Assembly: GCA_024235935.1 (NCBI GenBank)
Contig: JACKLL010000004.1
Coordinates: 124,001-188,000, forward strand
Direction: 5' to 3'
Source: Rhodoferax sp.
Lineage (GTDB): Bacteria; Pseudomonadota; Gammaproteobacteria; Burkholderiales; Burkholderiaceae_C
DNA length: 64,000 nucleotides
Of this stretch, positions 33,656-43,304 are shown piece by piece. The translations under genes and the position numbers were made by a program. Below the pieces are notes generated by a model. It worked only from the letters and a program-made list of their open reading frames with translations, ran no database searches and had not been told where the DNA came from. Every line of letters begins with the position of its first letter. Positions within the stretch are counted from its first letter, which is position 1.

Positions 33656-35098
33656 TCAGTGCCGCAGACCGGCCGCCGAGCTGCGGGCCTTCGGTTTGCC
33701 CGCATCCATCGGCTGCGGGACCAGGGTGGCCACCGTCAGCTGATCATCGCCAAAGTAGCGTGCGGCCACCGCCTGCACCTGCGCCGCGCTGACCTGGCGC
33801 AGCATCGCCACCAGCCGCTGTCCCGCGTCCAGCGGGAAACCCAGGGCCCAGTTCGCGCCCAGCGCGCGCGCCTGGCTGAACAGCGAGTCGAGCCGGTACA
33901 CCTCGGACGCCACCCACTGGGTCTTCACGCGCGCAAGCTCCGCCTGGGAAATGCCATCGCGGGCGATGCGTGCCACTTCGGCGCGCAATGCGGCGTCGAC
34001 CTGTGCCGTGGTCTTGCCCTGTGCAGGTATGCCGTCGAGCGTGAACAGTTGCGGCCCTCGACCCCATAGCCCGTTGCTGGCGCCAGCGCTGTCTGCCACG
34101 CGATCGGCGCCTTGCGTCAATGCACGCTCGAGCCTGGCGCCCCGATAGCCATCCAGCACCGCCGCGAGCACTGTCAGCGCCAGCGCATCGGCGCCTTCGG
34201 CACTGACAGTGCCGCCAGGCTGCAGATCGGCCGCACCCAGGGATGGAACCTTGAACGCCATCGCCACATAGGCCTGCTGGGCCTGCGCCTTGACATCGAG
34301 GCGGCGCACGCCCGCCTGCTCCGGCTCCAGGCGCGGCTTGCGGACCGGCACGGCGGCGGCAGGAATCGTCCCATACGTCTGCTCCGCCCACTGGCGCACC
34401 TGCGCCACGTCCACGTCACCGGCGATCACGACGGCCGCATTGCCGGGCACATACCAGCGCTGGTGAAACGCGCGCACGTCGTCGGCCGTCATCGATTCCA
34501 GGTCGTTCATCCAGCCCACGATAGGGCGCCGGTAAGGCGAGGCCAGGAACGTGACGGCGGACATGGCCTCGTAAAGTCGCGCACGCGGGTTGTCGTCGGT
34601 ACGCAGGCGGCGCTCCTCCTTGACCACCTCGATCTCACGGTTGAACTCGGCATCGGCCCACTGGTTGTTGGCGAAGCGGTCGGCTTCGAGCTGCATGACC
34701 TCGCGCAGCCGCGCGGCAGGAACCTGCTGGTAATAACCGGTGTAGTCGCGGGCCGTGAAGGCATTCTCGCGCCCGCCCAGCTCGGCCACACGGCGTGAGA
34801 AAGCCCCCGGAGCCACCGTGGGCGTGCCCTTGAACATCATGTGTTCCAGCGCATGCGCCACGCCCGAAGTACCGTCCACCTCGTCCATCGCCCCCACCCG
34901 TACCCACACCATGTGGACGACCGTCGGGGCCCGGCGTTGGGGCTGGATGATGACCTCCATGCCATTGGCCAAGGTGAACCGGGTCAGGGCTTGCGCATGG
35001 GTCGACGCAACAGCGGACGGCGGTGGCGCCACAGGCGCAATCTGGGCCTGTGCCAGCAGAGCCGAAAGGCCGAAAAAGCAGGTCAGCAAACGTTTCAT
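33656..35098 (-). CDS. M16-family zinc metallopeptidase (catalytic subunit)
   Basis: A 480-aa exported peptidase with signal MKRLLTCFFGLSALLAQAQ. The inverted zinc motif is HALEHMMFKGT (H-x-x-E-H) with the downstream Glu in the NREIEVVKEERR segment. Also VGAMDEVDGTSGVAHALE, and the C-terminal domain typical of M16B. Probably degrades peptides in the periplasm together with the inactive partner encoded next. Divergent from ftsY across about 29 bp; an upstream in-frame GTG/ATG at 35125 would run into the ftsY leader. Confidence 0.93.
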   Translation of the reverse strand: MKRLLTCFFGLSALLAQAQIAPVAPPPSAVASTHAQALTRFTLANGMEVIIQPQRRAPTVVHMVWVRVGAMDEVDGTSGVAHALEHMMFKGTPTVAPGAFSRRVAELGGRENAFTARDYTGYYQQVPAARLREVMQLEADRFANNQWADAEFNREIEVVKEERRLRTDDNPRARLYEAMSAVTFLASPYRRPIVGWMNDLESMTADDVRAFHQRWYVPGNAAVVIAGDVDVAQVRQWAEQTYGTIPAAAVPVRKPRLEPEQAGVRRLDVKAQAQQAYVAMAFKVPSLGAADLQPGGTVSAEGADALALTVLAAVLDGYRGARLERALTQGADRVADSAGASNGLWGRGPQLFTLDGIPAQGKTTAQVDAALRAEVARIARDGISQAELARVKTQWVASEVYRLDSLFSQARALGANWALGFPLDAGQRLVAMLRQVSAAQVQAVAARYFGDDQLTVATLVPQPMDAGKPKARSSAAGLRH

Positions 35099-35127
35099 AA
35101 AATGCTGTGACTCCACAAGCGCCACAA

Positions 35128-36228
35128 ATGTTCAGTTTCTTCCGGAAAAAAACCCCACCCGCCCAACCCGATCCGGAAAAGACCGTGGTGCCGGACGCCA
35201 CCACCATCGCGCCGGAGACGCTGCCGCCGGCGGTCGCCCACAGCGGATCGGTCCGATTCTCGCTGCCCGGGCAATCCCCTGCATCGGACCCCGGCCCGGG
35301 CGCCGAGCTTGCGCCTGTTGCGGTCTCGGCCCGGGCCTCGTGGACCAGCCGGCTGCGCGCCGGATTGCGCCGCACCGGCAGCAGCATTGCGACGGTCTTC
35401 ACCGGCACCACGATCGACGAGGCGCTGTTCGAGGAACTGGAGTCGGCCCTGGTACTGGCGGACGCCGGCGTCAAGGCGACCCAGTACCTGCTCGACACCT
35501 TGCGCCAGCGGGTCAAGCAGACCAAGGCCAAGGATCCAGCCGCGGTGAAGGCCCTGCTGATCGACGTGCTGGCCGAACTGCTGGCACCCCTGGAGAAAAC
35601 CCTGGTGGTGGGCGAATTCAAGCCCACCGTGATCATGATGGTCGGCGTCAATGGCGCCGGCAAGACCACGTCGATCGGCAAGCTCACGCGCCACCTTGGC
35701 TACCGCGGGGCATCGGTGCTGCTGGCGGCGGCAGACACGTTCCGGGCTGCGGCCAAGGAACAGCTGGCGGTGTGGGCCGACCGCAATACCGTCGAGATCG
35801 TCAGCCAGCAGGGGGGCGACCCGGCGGCCGTCAGTTACGACGCGGTGACGGCCGGGCGCGCGCGCGGCAAGGATGTGGTGCTGGTCGATACGGCCGGTCG
35901 CCTGCCGACCCAGCTGCACCTGATGGAGGAACTGCGCAAGATCAAGCGCGTGATCGCCAAGGCCGACCCGCAGGCGCCACATGAGGTGCTGCTGGTGATC
36001 GACGGCAATACCGGCCAGAACGCCCTGGCCCAGGTCAAGGCCTTCGACGAGGTCCTGAAGCTCACCGGCCTGATCGTGACCAAACTCGACGGAACGGCCA
36101 AGGGCGGCGTCCTGGCGGCGATCGCCCGTGAGCGTCCGGTGCCGGTGTATTTCATCGGCGTCGGAGAAAAGCTTGAAGAACTCGAAACCTTCAACGCCCG
36201 CGAATTCGCACAGGCCTTGCTGGGCTGA
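35128..36228 (+). CDS. ftsY: Signal recognition particle receptor FtsY
   Basis: Docks SRP-ribosome complexes at the inner membrane. The 366-aa product starts MFSFFRKK, has an acidic/Pro-rich A domain, the helical N domain (LFEELESALVLADAGV), then the G domain: GVNGAGKTTSIGKL, LAAADTFRAAAKEQL, DTAGRLPTQLHLMEEL, TKLDGTAKGG, and the end FIGVGEKLEELETFNAREFAQALLG. A GTG seven codons upstream is an alternative. Divergent from the M16 genes. Confidence 0.96.
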   Translation: MFSFFRKKTPPAQPDPEKTVVPDATTIAPETLPPAVAHSGSVRFSLPGQSPASDPGPGAELAPVAVSARASWTSRLRAGLRRTGSSIATVFTGTTIDEALFEELESALVLADAGVKATQYLLDTLRQRVKQTKAKDPAAVKALLIDVLAELLAPLEKTLVVGEFKPTVIMMVGVNGAGKTTSIGKLTRHLGYRGASVLLAAADTFRAAAKEQLAVWADRNTVEIVSQQGGDPAAVSYDAVTAGRARGKDVVLVDTAGRLPTQLHLMEELRKIKRVIAKADPQAPHEVLLVIDGNTGQNALAQVKAFDEVLKLTGLIVTKLDGTAKGGVLAAIARERPVPVYFIGVGEKLEELETFNAREFAQALLG

Positions 36229-36350
36229 CGGCCCTGCGGGCGGTGCGCTTCGGTAAGAAATCAGCCCCTGCCGCGACCACTGAAGAGGCCATGGGTCCGC
36301 AGGACCCCTGCGCCCCAACCGCCACCGCCCCCTAACGGAACCCAGTGCCC

Positions 36351-37565
36351 ATGCGACAAGAACCTCAAGCCACCTTCCCCAATCGCCGCCAGGCCCTGGC
36401 ACTTGTGGCGGGCGCCGCATCCATGCCCTTGTGGGGGCAGAGTGGCACCGACTGGGCTTCCGTGGTGTCGCGCGCCCGCACGCAGACGGTCTACTTCAAT
36501 GCCTGGGCCGGCAGCGAACGCATCAATGCCTACCTGCGCTGGGCGGGCGAGCAGATCCAGCAGCAGTTCGGTGTGCGCCTCGAACACGTCAAGATCACCG
36601 AGACATCCGACGTCGTCAAGCGCTTGCGAACCGAAAAAGCAGCCGGCAAAACGGATGGCACGGTCGACCTGGTCTGGATCAACGGCGAAAATTTCCTGAC
36701 GATGAAGCGCGAAGGCCTGTTGTTCGGCCCATTCGCCGAGCAGTTGCCGAACTACCGCTATGTGGACGTGAACGGCAAACCGACCACCCGCGTCGATTTC
36801 TCGGAGCCGGTCGAAGGCATGGAAGCCCCATGGGGAATGGCGCAGCTGACGTTTTTTGCGGACCGCAATCGGGTGCCGACGCCCCCCGGGGACATGAACG
36901 CACTGCTGGAATTCGCCCGCGCCAACCCGGGCCGCGTCACCTACCCGCGGCTGCCCGACTTTCACGGCACCAGCTTCGTCAAGCAGGCTTTGGTCGAACG
37001 CAACCCGGACCGTGCGCCGCTGTACCGTCCGGTCACCGAGCAGGCGTTTGCCAGCGCCAGCGCGCCCCTGTGGGCTTATCTGGACGCCCTGCATCCGCAC
37101 CTGTGGCGCGGTGGCCGCCAGTTTCCGCAAAATGCGTCGGCGATCCGCCAGATGATGGCCGATGGTGAATTACGGATTGCGCTGACCTTCAACCCCAACG
37201 AAGCAGCCAACGAGATCGCCGCAAAGCGGCTGGCGGACAGCGTCTACAGCTTCCAGTTCGCCAGCGGAACCATAGGCAACACCCACTTCCTGGCAATCCC
37301 GGTCAATGCCCGCGCACGCGAAGGTGCGCAGGTCGTGGCGAATTTCCTTTTGTCGCCAGTGGCGCAGGCGCGCAAGGCCGATATCGCCCAATGGGGCGAC
37401 CCGACCGTCCTGGCCATGGACAAGCTCAACGCGGCAGACCGCGCCCGCTTCAGCGCCGGCGCTGCACCGGGTCAACTGGCAAAGGCCATGCCCACCATCC
37501 TCGAGCCCCATGGCAGCTGGGTCGACCCGCTGGAAAAGGAATGGCTGCGGCGCTACGGTGGCTGA
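36351..37565 (+). CDS. ynjB: YnjB-like ABC transporter substrate-binding protein
   Basis: A 404-aa periplasmic binding protein of the YnjB type (large spermidine/iron/thiamine-like clade). The signal carries a twin Arg (NRRQALALVAGAASM). The mature part has VYFNAWAGSERINAYLRW, RTEKAAGKTDGTVDLVWINGENF, EGMEAPWGMAQLTFFADR and DFHGTSFVKQAL. A GTG two codons upstream is an alternative start. Its permease and ATPase partners lie 1.6 and 5 kb downstream, separated by unrelated genes. The substrate of YnjBCD is not established. Confidence 0.85.
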   Translation: MRQEPQATFPNRRQALALVAGAASMPLWGQSGTDWASVVSRARTQTVYFNAWAGSERINAYLRWAGEQIQQQFGVRLEHVKITETSDVVKRLRTEKAAGKTDGTVDLVWINGENFLTMKREGLLFGPFAEQLPNYRYVDVNGKPTTRVDFSEPVEGMEAPWGMAQLTFFADRNRVPTPPGDMNALLEFARANPGRVTYPRLPDFHGTSFVKQALVERNPDRAPLYRPVTEQAFASASAPLWAYLDALHPHLWRGGRQFPQNASAIRQMMADGELRIALTFNPNEAANEIAAKRLADSVYSFQFASGTIGNTHFLAIPVNARAREGAQVVANFLLSPVAQARKADIAQWGDPTVLAMDKLNAADRARFSAGAAPGQLAKAMPTILEPHGSWVDPLEKEWLRRYGG

Positions 37566-37587
37566 CGCCGCACCGGCTGCCACACGA

Positions 37588-38313
37588 TCAGCGCCGTGCC
37601 GGCGCCCGCCTGTCACACAGGCCGGAAAACAGCATCTCGCCACTGGGCGCGCTGCGCCGGATGTCCAGCGCCTTGCGGTTGATGCGCCATTGGCTGTTGA
37701 TGCCGAAGCGCACCTCGTCATCGGTGACCGAGCCCGAACTGAGCCACTGCTGGTTCACCGCCACCGCGCTGACCGCTGCGCTGTAGCGCACCTCGACGCC
37801 GTGGCGCACCTCGGTGCTGCCGTCAGGTTGCAGGTCGCAATACAGCGTCTGCATGTCGTCCGGTCCGCCGCGCTCAAAGATCTGGCGCGCCACCTGCGAC
37901 GCGCGTCCTGGCTGGCGCGTGCTCTCGCAGGCGAATTCCGCACTGGCCCAGGTGCCGTCGAGCAGTGCCACGTCGGCATATTCAAGCTTTTCGAGGTCGA
38001 CCGGCGGCCCCGCCTTGCTGCTGCGCTGCGCCAGGCGCATCGGCTTGCGGCAGTCGACGACAAAATGCGTCTGGCCTCGCAGTGGGTAGGGCTTGTCGAC
38101 ATTGATGCGCAGCAGCGTTCCAGCGACATGGTCGCGATCCAGGATCTGCAGCGACAGGTTGTCGATGCCGAACAACACATCGTCGATGCGCTGCAACAAC
38201 TGGTAGCCCCGGTTGCTGGTCCATTGCGCATGGCCCTGGGCCCAGGCCAGCATGCACACCAGACCCAGCAGCCATTTGCGCCCCAAGGACCCGAAAGTCC
38301 TGCTCCTTCTCAT
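37588..38313 (-). CDS. Exported hypothetical protein, 241 aa
   Basis: I do not recognise a family. It has a signal peptide (RKWLLGLVCMLAWAQGHAQ) and a mature part of mixed character, with VLFGIDNLSLQILDRDHVAGTLLRI, FVVDCRKPMRL, LYCDLQPDGST and three conserved-looking Cys that could form disulfides. Two starts are adjacent (GTG at 38316, ATG at 38313). It is convergent with ynjB (22 bp) and divergent from the esterase gene. Confidence 0.65.
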   Translation of the reverse strand: MRRSRTFGSLGRKWLLGLVCMLAWAQGHAQWTSNRGYQLLQRIDDVLFGIDNLSLQILDRDHVAGTLLRINVDKPYPLRGQTHFVVDCRKPMRLAQRSSKAGPPVDLEKLEYADVALLDGTWASAEFACESTRQPGRASQVARQIFERGGPDDMQTLYCDLQPDGSTEVRHGVEVRYSAAVSAVAVNQQWLSSGSVTDDEVRFGINSQWRINRKALDIRRSAPSGEMLFSGLCDRRAPARR

Positions 38314-38435
38314 CACGATCGCATCACCCCGCAGGCCTGGCCCGCACCGGACGTGGCGCCCGTCGGCGACACGTCCATTGTTATAGTTTCACCCTTGCCC
38401 CCTGCGGGCCCATTCCTGCGCCACCGGCGAACACC

Positions 38436-39116
38436 ATGACCACCCTGCTGCCCCATATCGAACTCACCTCCGGCCCCGATCCCGACGCTGCCGTGATCTG
38501 GTTGCATGGCCTGGGTGCGGACGGCAACGACTTCGCTGCGATTGTGCCCGAGCTCGACCTCGCCGGATGCCGGCCGATACGCTTCATCTTCCCGCATGCG
38601 CCCAGCATGCCGGTCACGATCAACGGCGGCTATGTGATGCCCGCCTGGTACGACATCGTCGGTACCGACCTGCAAAAGCGCGAAGACGCGGCCGGTATCC
38701 GACGCTCGGCCCTGGCCATCGAGGCGCTGATTGCCCACGAGATCGCGCGTGGGGTCGAGGCCCGGCGCATCGTGCTGGCCGGCTTCTCCCAGGGTTGCGC
38801 CATCGCACTGCATACCGGGCTGCGCCATGCGGCACCGCTGGCCGGCATCATGGCCTTGTCCGGTTACCTGCCCCTGGCGGCCGACCTGGCGGCCGAGGCC
38901 CATCCGGCCAATCGCCAGGTGCCGGTATTCATGGCCCATGGCAGCGCCGACCCGGTGGTGGCACTTGCACGCGGCGAAGCCTCGCGGGACCTGCTGCAAT
39001 CCATGGGCTACCCGGTGCAGTGGCATGCCTATCCGATGCAGCACAGCGTGCACCCGCGCGAGATTCAGGACATCGGGGAGTTCCTGCAATCGGTGCTGGG
39101 CCGCGACGACGGTTGA
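38436..39116 (+). CDS. Phospholipase/carboxylesterase-family serine hydrolase
   Basis: A 226-aa alpha/beta hydrolase of the carboxylesterase II / acyl-protein thioesterase-like family. Typical pieces: DAAVIWLHGLGADGNDF (oxyanion region), RFIFPHAPSMPVTINGGYVMPAWYD, nucleophile VLAGFSQGCAIAL, Asp in AHGSADPVV and His in QHSVHPREI. Cytoplasmic; no signal peptide. It hydrolyses short-chain esters in characterised relatives. It lies between ynjB and ynjC. Confidence 0.92.
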   Translation: MTTLLPHIELTSGPDPDAAVIWLHGLGADGNDFAAIVPELDLAGCRPIRFIFPHAPSMPVTINGGYVMPAWYDIVGTDLQKREDAAGIRRSALAIEALIAHEIARGVEARRIVLAGFSQGCAIALHTGLRHAAPLAGIMALSGYLPLAADLAAEAHPANRQVPVFMAHGSADPVVALARGEASRDLLQSMGYPVQWHAYPMQHSVHPREIQDIGEFLQSVLGRDDG

Positions 39117-39214
39117 GCACGGCAAACGCTTGCAGCTCCTGAACAGCCCCCGCCACCTGCGCCATATCTGCCCATGACTGGCACGGGCTGCGCCCGAACC
39201 GCGACGCAACGCCC

Positions 39215-40861
39215 TTGAACGCGTCGCGTGCCGATCGGGTGTGGGCACTGGCGCTGGCGCTGCTGCTGGCGTTCCCGGTTCTGCACGCCACAGCGACTTC
39301 GGTGGCGGCCGGACTGGACCGGCAGGCCTGGCAGGACCTGCTGGGGGCGCCACAGACGCTGCACGCCCTGCTGCTCAGCCTGTGGACCGGCATCGCGTCC
39401 AGCGTGCTGGCCATCGCGCTGAGCGCCTGGATCATGTCGCGCAGCTTTCCGCTGCGCTGGAACCCGCTGGTGCGCCTGCTCGGCCCCATGCTGGCAGTGC
39501 CGCACGCAGCCTTCGGCATCGGACTGGTGTTCTTGCTCAGTCCCAGCGGCTGGCTGCTGCGCGCGCTGTCCCCCTGGGCCAGCGGCTTCACCGACCCGCC
39601 GCCATGGACCACGACACAGGACCCCTGGGGCCTGGGACTGATCCTGGTGCTGGTCGCCAAGGAGGTGCCGTTCCTGCTCTGGGCGGCGGCGGCACATCTG
39701 CAGCGCGCCGACATCGCGGGACGCCTGACGCGCGAGCGTGACCTGGCGCGCACTCTGGGCTACAGCCCGGCCATGGCCTGGTGGCGCGTCGTCTGGCCAC
39801 AGCTGTGGCCCCGTCTGACCTGGCCCATGCTGGCCGTGCTGGCATATTCCATGACCGTCGTCGACGTTGCGCTGGTCGCCGGGCCTGCCGCTCCGCCGAC
39901 ACTGGCGGTGCAATCCTGGTCCTGGCTGCGCGACGCCGACCCGGCCACCAACCGCCAGGGTGCGGCGGCCGCATGGTTGCTGGCCGCAGCGCTGGCCCTG
40001 GTGGCGCTGCTGGCCTGGTACCTGCCCCGTTGGCGCGGCTGGCGTGTCCGCCAGACCTCGGGGCGCCGCGGCCGGTCCTTTGCGGCACGCTCCGTGGCGA
40101 CCGGTGCCGTGGCCGCCGTGCAGGCCCTTGCCGCACTGTATGTCGGGGTCATGCTGACGCTGGCGCTGGGCAGCGTGGCAGGCATCTGGCCCTTTCCGGC
40201 ATTGCTCCCACAGGCCTACACGACGGCGGCCTGGCATTCCGTGTGGGACAGCGCCACCACCGTCGGAACCACGCTCTCACTGGCCCTGGCCAGCGCCTGC
40301 ACGGCACTGCTCTGGTCGGTGGCCTGGCTGGAGACCGCACCACCGGCCTGGGACCGGTGGATGCGCCACGTGATCTACCTGCCCCTGGTGCTGCCCGCGG
40401 TGCTATGGATCGTCGGCATGCACGCGGCCACCGTCGCCTGGGGGCTGGACGCGCGCTGGAGCGGCCTGTGGCTGGCCCATACCCTGGCCAGCGTGCCCTA
40501 TGTGCTGATCACGCTGGGCCCGGCCTATTCCGGATTCGATCCCCGCTACCGCCAGGTCACTGCGTCGCTGGGCCACGGACGCATCCGTTTTCTGGTGCAG
40601 GTGAAATGGCCGCAACTGCGCGCCGCGCTGGCGTCAGCCCTGGCCGTGGGATTTGCCGTCAGCGTGGCGCAGTATCTGCCCACCCTGTTCATCGGCGCCG
40701 GGCGGTTTGCGACCGTCACGACCGAGGCGGTCACGCTGGCTGCCGGGGCCCAGCGCTCACTCACCTCCGCCTATGCCTGGCTGCAGTGGTGCCTGCCCGT
40801 GCTGGCATTCGGACTGGCGGCATGGGCCGGCCGGCCACGCCGTTTCCGAAACCGGCACTGA
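39215..40861 (+). CDS. ynjC: YnjC-like ABC transporter permease (fused double permease)
   Basis: A 548-aa inner-membrane protein with about twelve membrane helices made of two tandem permease domains. Each half has an EAA-like cytoplasmic loop (RERDLARTLGYSPAMAWWRVVWPQ in the first; RQVTASLGHGRIRFLVQVKWPQ in the second). This two-in-one layout is typical of YnjC and iron/thiamine permeases. TTG start at 39215 is tentative; GTG 24 bp on is an alternative. It partners YnjB and YnjD encoded elsewhere in this region. Confidence 0.86.
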   Translation: MNASRADRVWALALALLLAFPVLHATATSVAAGLDRQAWQDLLGAPQTLHALLLSLWTGIASSVLAIALSAWIMSRSFPLRWNPLVRLLGPMLAVPHAAFGIGLVFLLSPSGWLLRALSPWASGFTDPPPWTTTQDPWGLGLILVLVAKEVPFLLWAAAAHLQRADIAGRLTRERDLARTLGYSPAMAWWRVVWPQLWPRLTWPMLAVLAYSMTVVDVALVAGPAAPPTLAVQSWSWLRDADPATNRQGAAAAWLLAAALALVALLAWYLPRWRGWRVRQTSGRRGRSFAARSVATGAVAAVQALAALYVGVMLTLALGSVAGIWPFPALLPQAYTTAAWHSVWDSATTVGTTLSLALASACTALLWSVAWLETAPPAWDRWMRHVIYLPLVLPAVLWIVGMHAATVAWGLDARWSGLWLAHTLASVPYVLITLGPAYSGFDPRYRQVTASLGHGRIRFLVQVKWPQLRAALASALAVGFAVSVAQYLPTLFIGAGRFATVTTEAVTLAAGAQRSLTSAYAWLQWCLPVLAFGLAAWAGRPRRFRNRH

Positions 40862-40919
40862 GCGGCTGACGCGCCGCTCACGCGACAAGCAATACGGAGA
40901 ACCGCGGCGTGACTTCAAC

Positions 40920-41957
40920 TCAAAACGCCAAGCCGCGCACGAGTTCGCGCGTCAGTTCCGCCGCCGCAATGGCCTTGCAGCCGCTGGCATTCTGTCCTGC
41001 CCACAAGGGGCTGAAGTCGCCCAGGCCCCGGCTTTCGGCCGCCTGGCGCAGCGGCGCCAGTGCGGTGCTTGCCAAGGGGAACGCCGGCACCACGGCTTCG
41101 CGGGATGCCAGCTCACGCATGATGCGGTTGACGATGCCGCGCGCGGGCCGGCCCGAGAACACGCGCGTGAGGGCTGTATGCCGCGCCGCGTCGCTTTGCA
41201 GCGCATCGCGGTGTACCGCGCTCGTCGCGGTCTCCGGGCACAACAGATAGGCAGTGCCGATCTGCACGCCGCTGGCACCCAGCGCCATGGCCGCCGCGAC
41301 ACCGCCGGCATCGGCGATTCCGCCGGCGGCAATCACGGGCAGGTCGACGCTGCGCACGACCTGGGGGAGCAGCGCCAGTGTCCCGAGCTGTGTCGTCGTG
41401 TCCTGGGTCAGGAACATGCCGCGATGGCCGCCCGCCTCCAGCCCTTGCGCAATGATGGCATCCACGCCCCGGCGCTGCAGCCACAGGGCTTCATCCACCG
41501 TTGTCGCGCTGGAAAGTATGCGCGTCCCCCAGCTGCGCACACGCGCCAGCAAGGCATCGGACGGCAGGCCGAAATGAAAGCTGATGACCGGCGGCTTGAA
41601 GGGCGCGATCAGATCGGCGATGGTGTCGGTAAAGGGCGCGCGCACGACCGCGGGCACCGAGGCTTCGGCGGCCAGTCCCAGCTCGCGAAAATACGGGGCC
41701 AGCGTGGAGCGCCAGGCCGCTTCGCGCAGCGGATCCGCCGGTGCGGGAACATGGCAGAAGAAATTGAGATTGACCGGTAGTCCTCGCGCCTGGATCTGCA
41801 ACAAGGCCTCGCCCAGGGACGGCCCGGACAACATCGCACACGGAAGCGAGCCGAGGGCGCCGGCACCCGAGACCGCCAGCGCCAGCTCGACGCCCTGCAC
41901 TCCCGCCATCGGCGCCTGCACCAGCGGCCAGCGCACGCCCAGGATGTCGGCCAGCAT
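40920..41957 (-). CDS. Nitronate monooxygenase-family FMN enzyme
   Basis: A 345-aa TIM-barrel flavoprotein related to 2-nitropropane dioxygenase. Seen: LVQAPMAGVQGVELALAVSGAGALGSL at the start, NLNFFCH, VISFHFGLPSD (active-site His region), IAQGLEAGGHRGMF, the FMN-phosphate site IAAGGIADAGGVAAAMALGASGVQIGTAYL, and a C-terminal GRPARGIVNR segment. It oxidises alkyl nitronates in characterised members. The ATG giving MLADILGVRWP fits the family. Confidence 0.9.
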   Translation of the reverse strand: MLADILGVRWPLVQAPMAGVQGVELALAVSGAGALGSLPCAMLSGPSLGEALLQIQARGLPVNLNFFCHVPAPADPLREAAWRSTLAPYFRELGLAAEASVPAVVRAPFTDTIADLIAPFKPPVISFHFGLPSDALLARVRSWGTRILSSATTVDEALWLQRRGVDAIIAQGLEAGGHRGMFLTQDTTTQLGTLALLPQVVRSVDLPVIAAGGIADAGGVAAAMALGASGVQIGTAYLLCPETATSAVHRDALQSDAARHTALTRVFSGRPARGIVNRIMRELASREAVVPAFPLASTALAPLRQAAESRGLGDFSPLWAGQNASGCKAIAAAELTRELVRGLAF

Positions 41958-41982
41958 CACGATGGCCTGGCTGGCATGGACC

Positions 41983-42531
41983 TTACTTGCTGGCTGCCGC
42001 TGCCGGTGGCTGGATGCCCAGGCGACCGGCAACCGAGCGGTCGAGGGCGCGGATCTTGGGCTCGATGACGGGTTTGGTCTCGGCCACCAGTTTCTCGGTC
42101 AGGCCTCTTTGCATCTCACCGCCCAGGGACTGGAACTTGCGGTTGATCGGCGACTCGATGATGGCAATCAGCTGCTTGAGTTCGTCTTCGGTAAAGCGTT
42201 CGTCCAGCAGCACGCCAATGGTCGACGGCGCCAGTGCCACCGCACGGGAACGTACCAGCGGTACGGTCTCATCGACGTACTTCTTGACGTCAGCCTGGAT
42301 GTCGCGCGCGACCGCCTGGCGCTTGTCCGGTGGAATGCGCTGCTGCAGCAGCGGGCCCGCCCGCTGCATCAACAGCTGTGCCGGTTGCTCGGCCATGGTA
42401 CGCGCGACCAGTTCAATCGCGGGCTGCTGCAATTCCAGCACCTTGGCAACCAGGTCCTTCTTGGACTGCGACGACTGCGCAGATGCCGCTCCGGCAAGCA
42501 TCAACAGTGCGACAACGATCAACTTCTTCAT
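41983..42531 (-). CDS. Exported DUF2059-family protein
   Basis: A 182-aa protein with signal MKKLIVVALLMLAGAASAQ and a helical DUF2059-type mature domain (KVLELQQPAIELVARTMAEQP, then RFTEDELKQLIAIIESPINRKFQSLG). Function of this widespread periplasmic family is unknown. It is 25 bp upstream of the nitronate monooxygenase gene on the same strand, so the two may be cotranscribed. Divergent from ynjD across 134 bp. Confidence 0.85.
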   Translation of the reverse strand: MKKLIVVALLMLAGAASAQSSQSKKDLVAKVLELQQPAIELVARTMAEQPAQLLMQRAGPLLQQRIPPDKRQAVARDIQADVKKYVDETVPLVRSRAVALAPSTIGVLLDERFTEDELKQLIAIIESPINRKFQSLGGEMQRGLTEKLVAETKPVIEPKIRALDRSVAGRLGIQPPAAAASK

Positions 42532-42665
42532 GCGGGTTCCTTCAAAGCAGGTTGGACATCCCGCGCGCAGACTGCACCCGGTGACTCGCGCACGTATTAT
42601 CACCTTCACCTGTGACACACCTTTCAATGCCCGCGCCCGGCCCCTGACCGCCGCCAAGCAGACCC

Positions 42666-43304
42666 ATGCCAACACCACCCGACGCCCTGCAGGTTCATAT
42701 CGACCGCCTTGCCACCACCAGCAGCGTGCTGGTCCGTGACCTGCACCTGGAGGTCGCAGCAGGCCACATCCATACCGTGATGGGTGCCAGCGGCTCGGGC
42801 AAGTCCAGTGTGCTGGCGGCAATCTGCGGCACCCTGGCGCCCGGGCTGCAGTTCACGGGCTCGGTGCTGCTGGCGGGACGGCGCATCGACCATCTGCCGA
42901 CCGAACAGCGCAAGGTCGGCATCCTGTTTCAGGACGATCTGCTGTTCGGTCACATGACGGTGGCGGAAAACCTGCTGTTTGCCGTGCCCGCCGGCCCGGC
43001 CACCGAGCGCAAGGCACGGGTCGCCGCAGGCCTGGCCGACCTGGAACTCACAGAACTGGCCGAAGCGAATCCGGCCACGCTGTCCGGGGGGCAGCGCTCG
43101 CGGGTCGCCCTGATGCGGGCGCTGCTGGCCGAGCCGCAGGCCTTGCTGCTGGACGAGCCCTTCTCCCGGCTCGACGCCGCACTGCGCGCCCGGGTGCGGG
43201 ATTTCGTATTTGCACGCGTAAGAAAACGCGGCATTCCCACACTAATGGTGACCCATGACGAAGCCGACATTGCCGATCCGGCACACCTGACCCTGCTGAA
43301 CTGA
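42666..43304 (+). CDS. ynjD: YnjD-like ABC transporter ATP-binding protein
   Basis: A 212-aa ATPase: Walker A GASGSGKSSVLAAI, Q-loop LFQDDLLFGHMTVAENLLFAV, signature LSGGQRSRVALMRALL, Walker B LLLDEPFSRLDAALR and switch His in MVTHDEAD. The short length and sequence match YnjD of the YnjBCD system. It ends directly at the start of the phosphatidyltransferase gene, as ynjD and ynjF are close in enterobacteria. Confidence 0.88.
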   Translation: MPTPPDALQVHIDRLATTSSVLVRDLHLEVAAGHIHTVMGASGSGKSSVLAAICGTLAPGLQFTGSVLLAGRRIDHLPTEQRKVGILFQDDLLFGHMTVAENLLFAVPAGPATERKARVAAGLADLELTELAEANPATLSGGQRSRVALMRALLAEPQALLLDEPFSRLDAALRARVRDFVFARVRKRGIPTLMVTHDEADIADPAHLTLLN

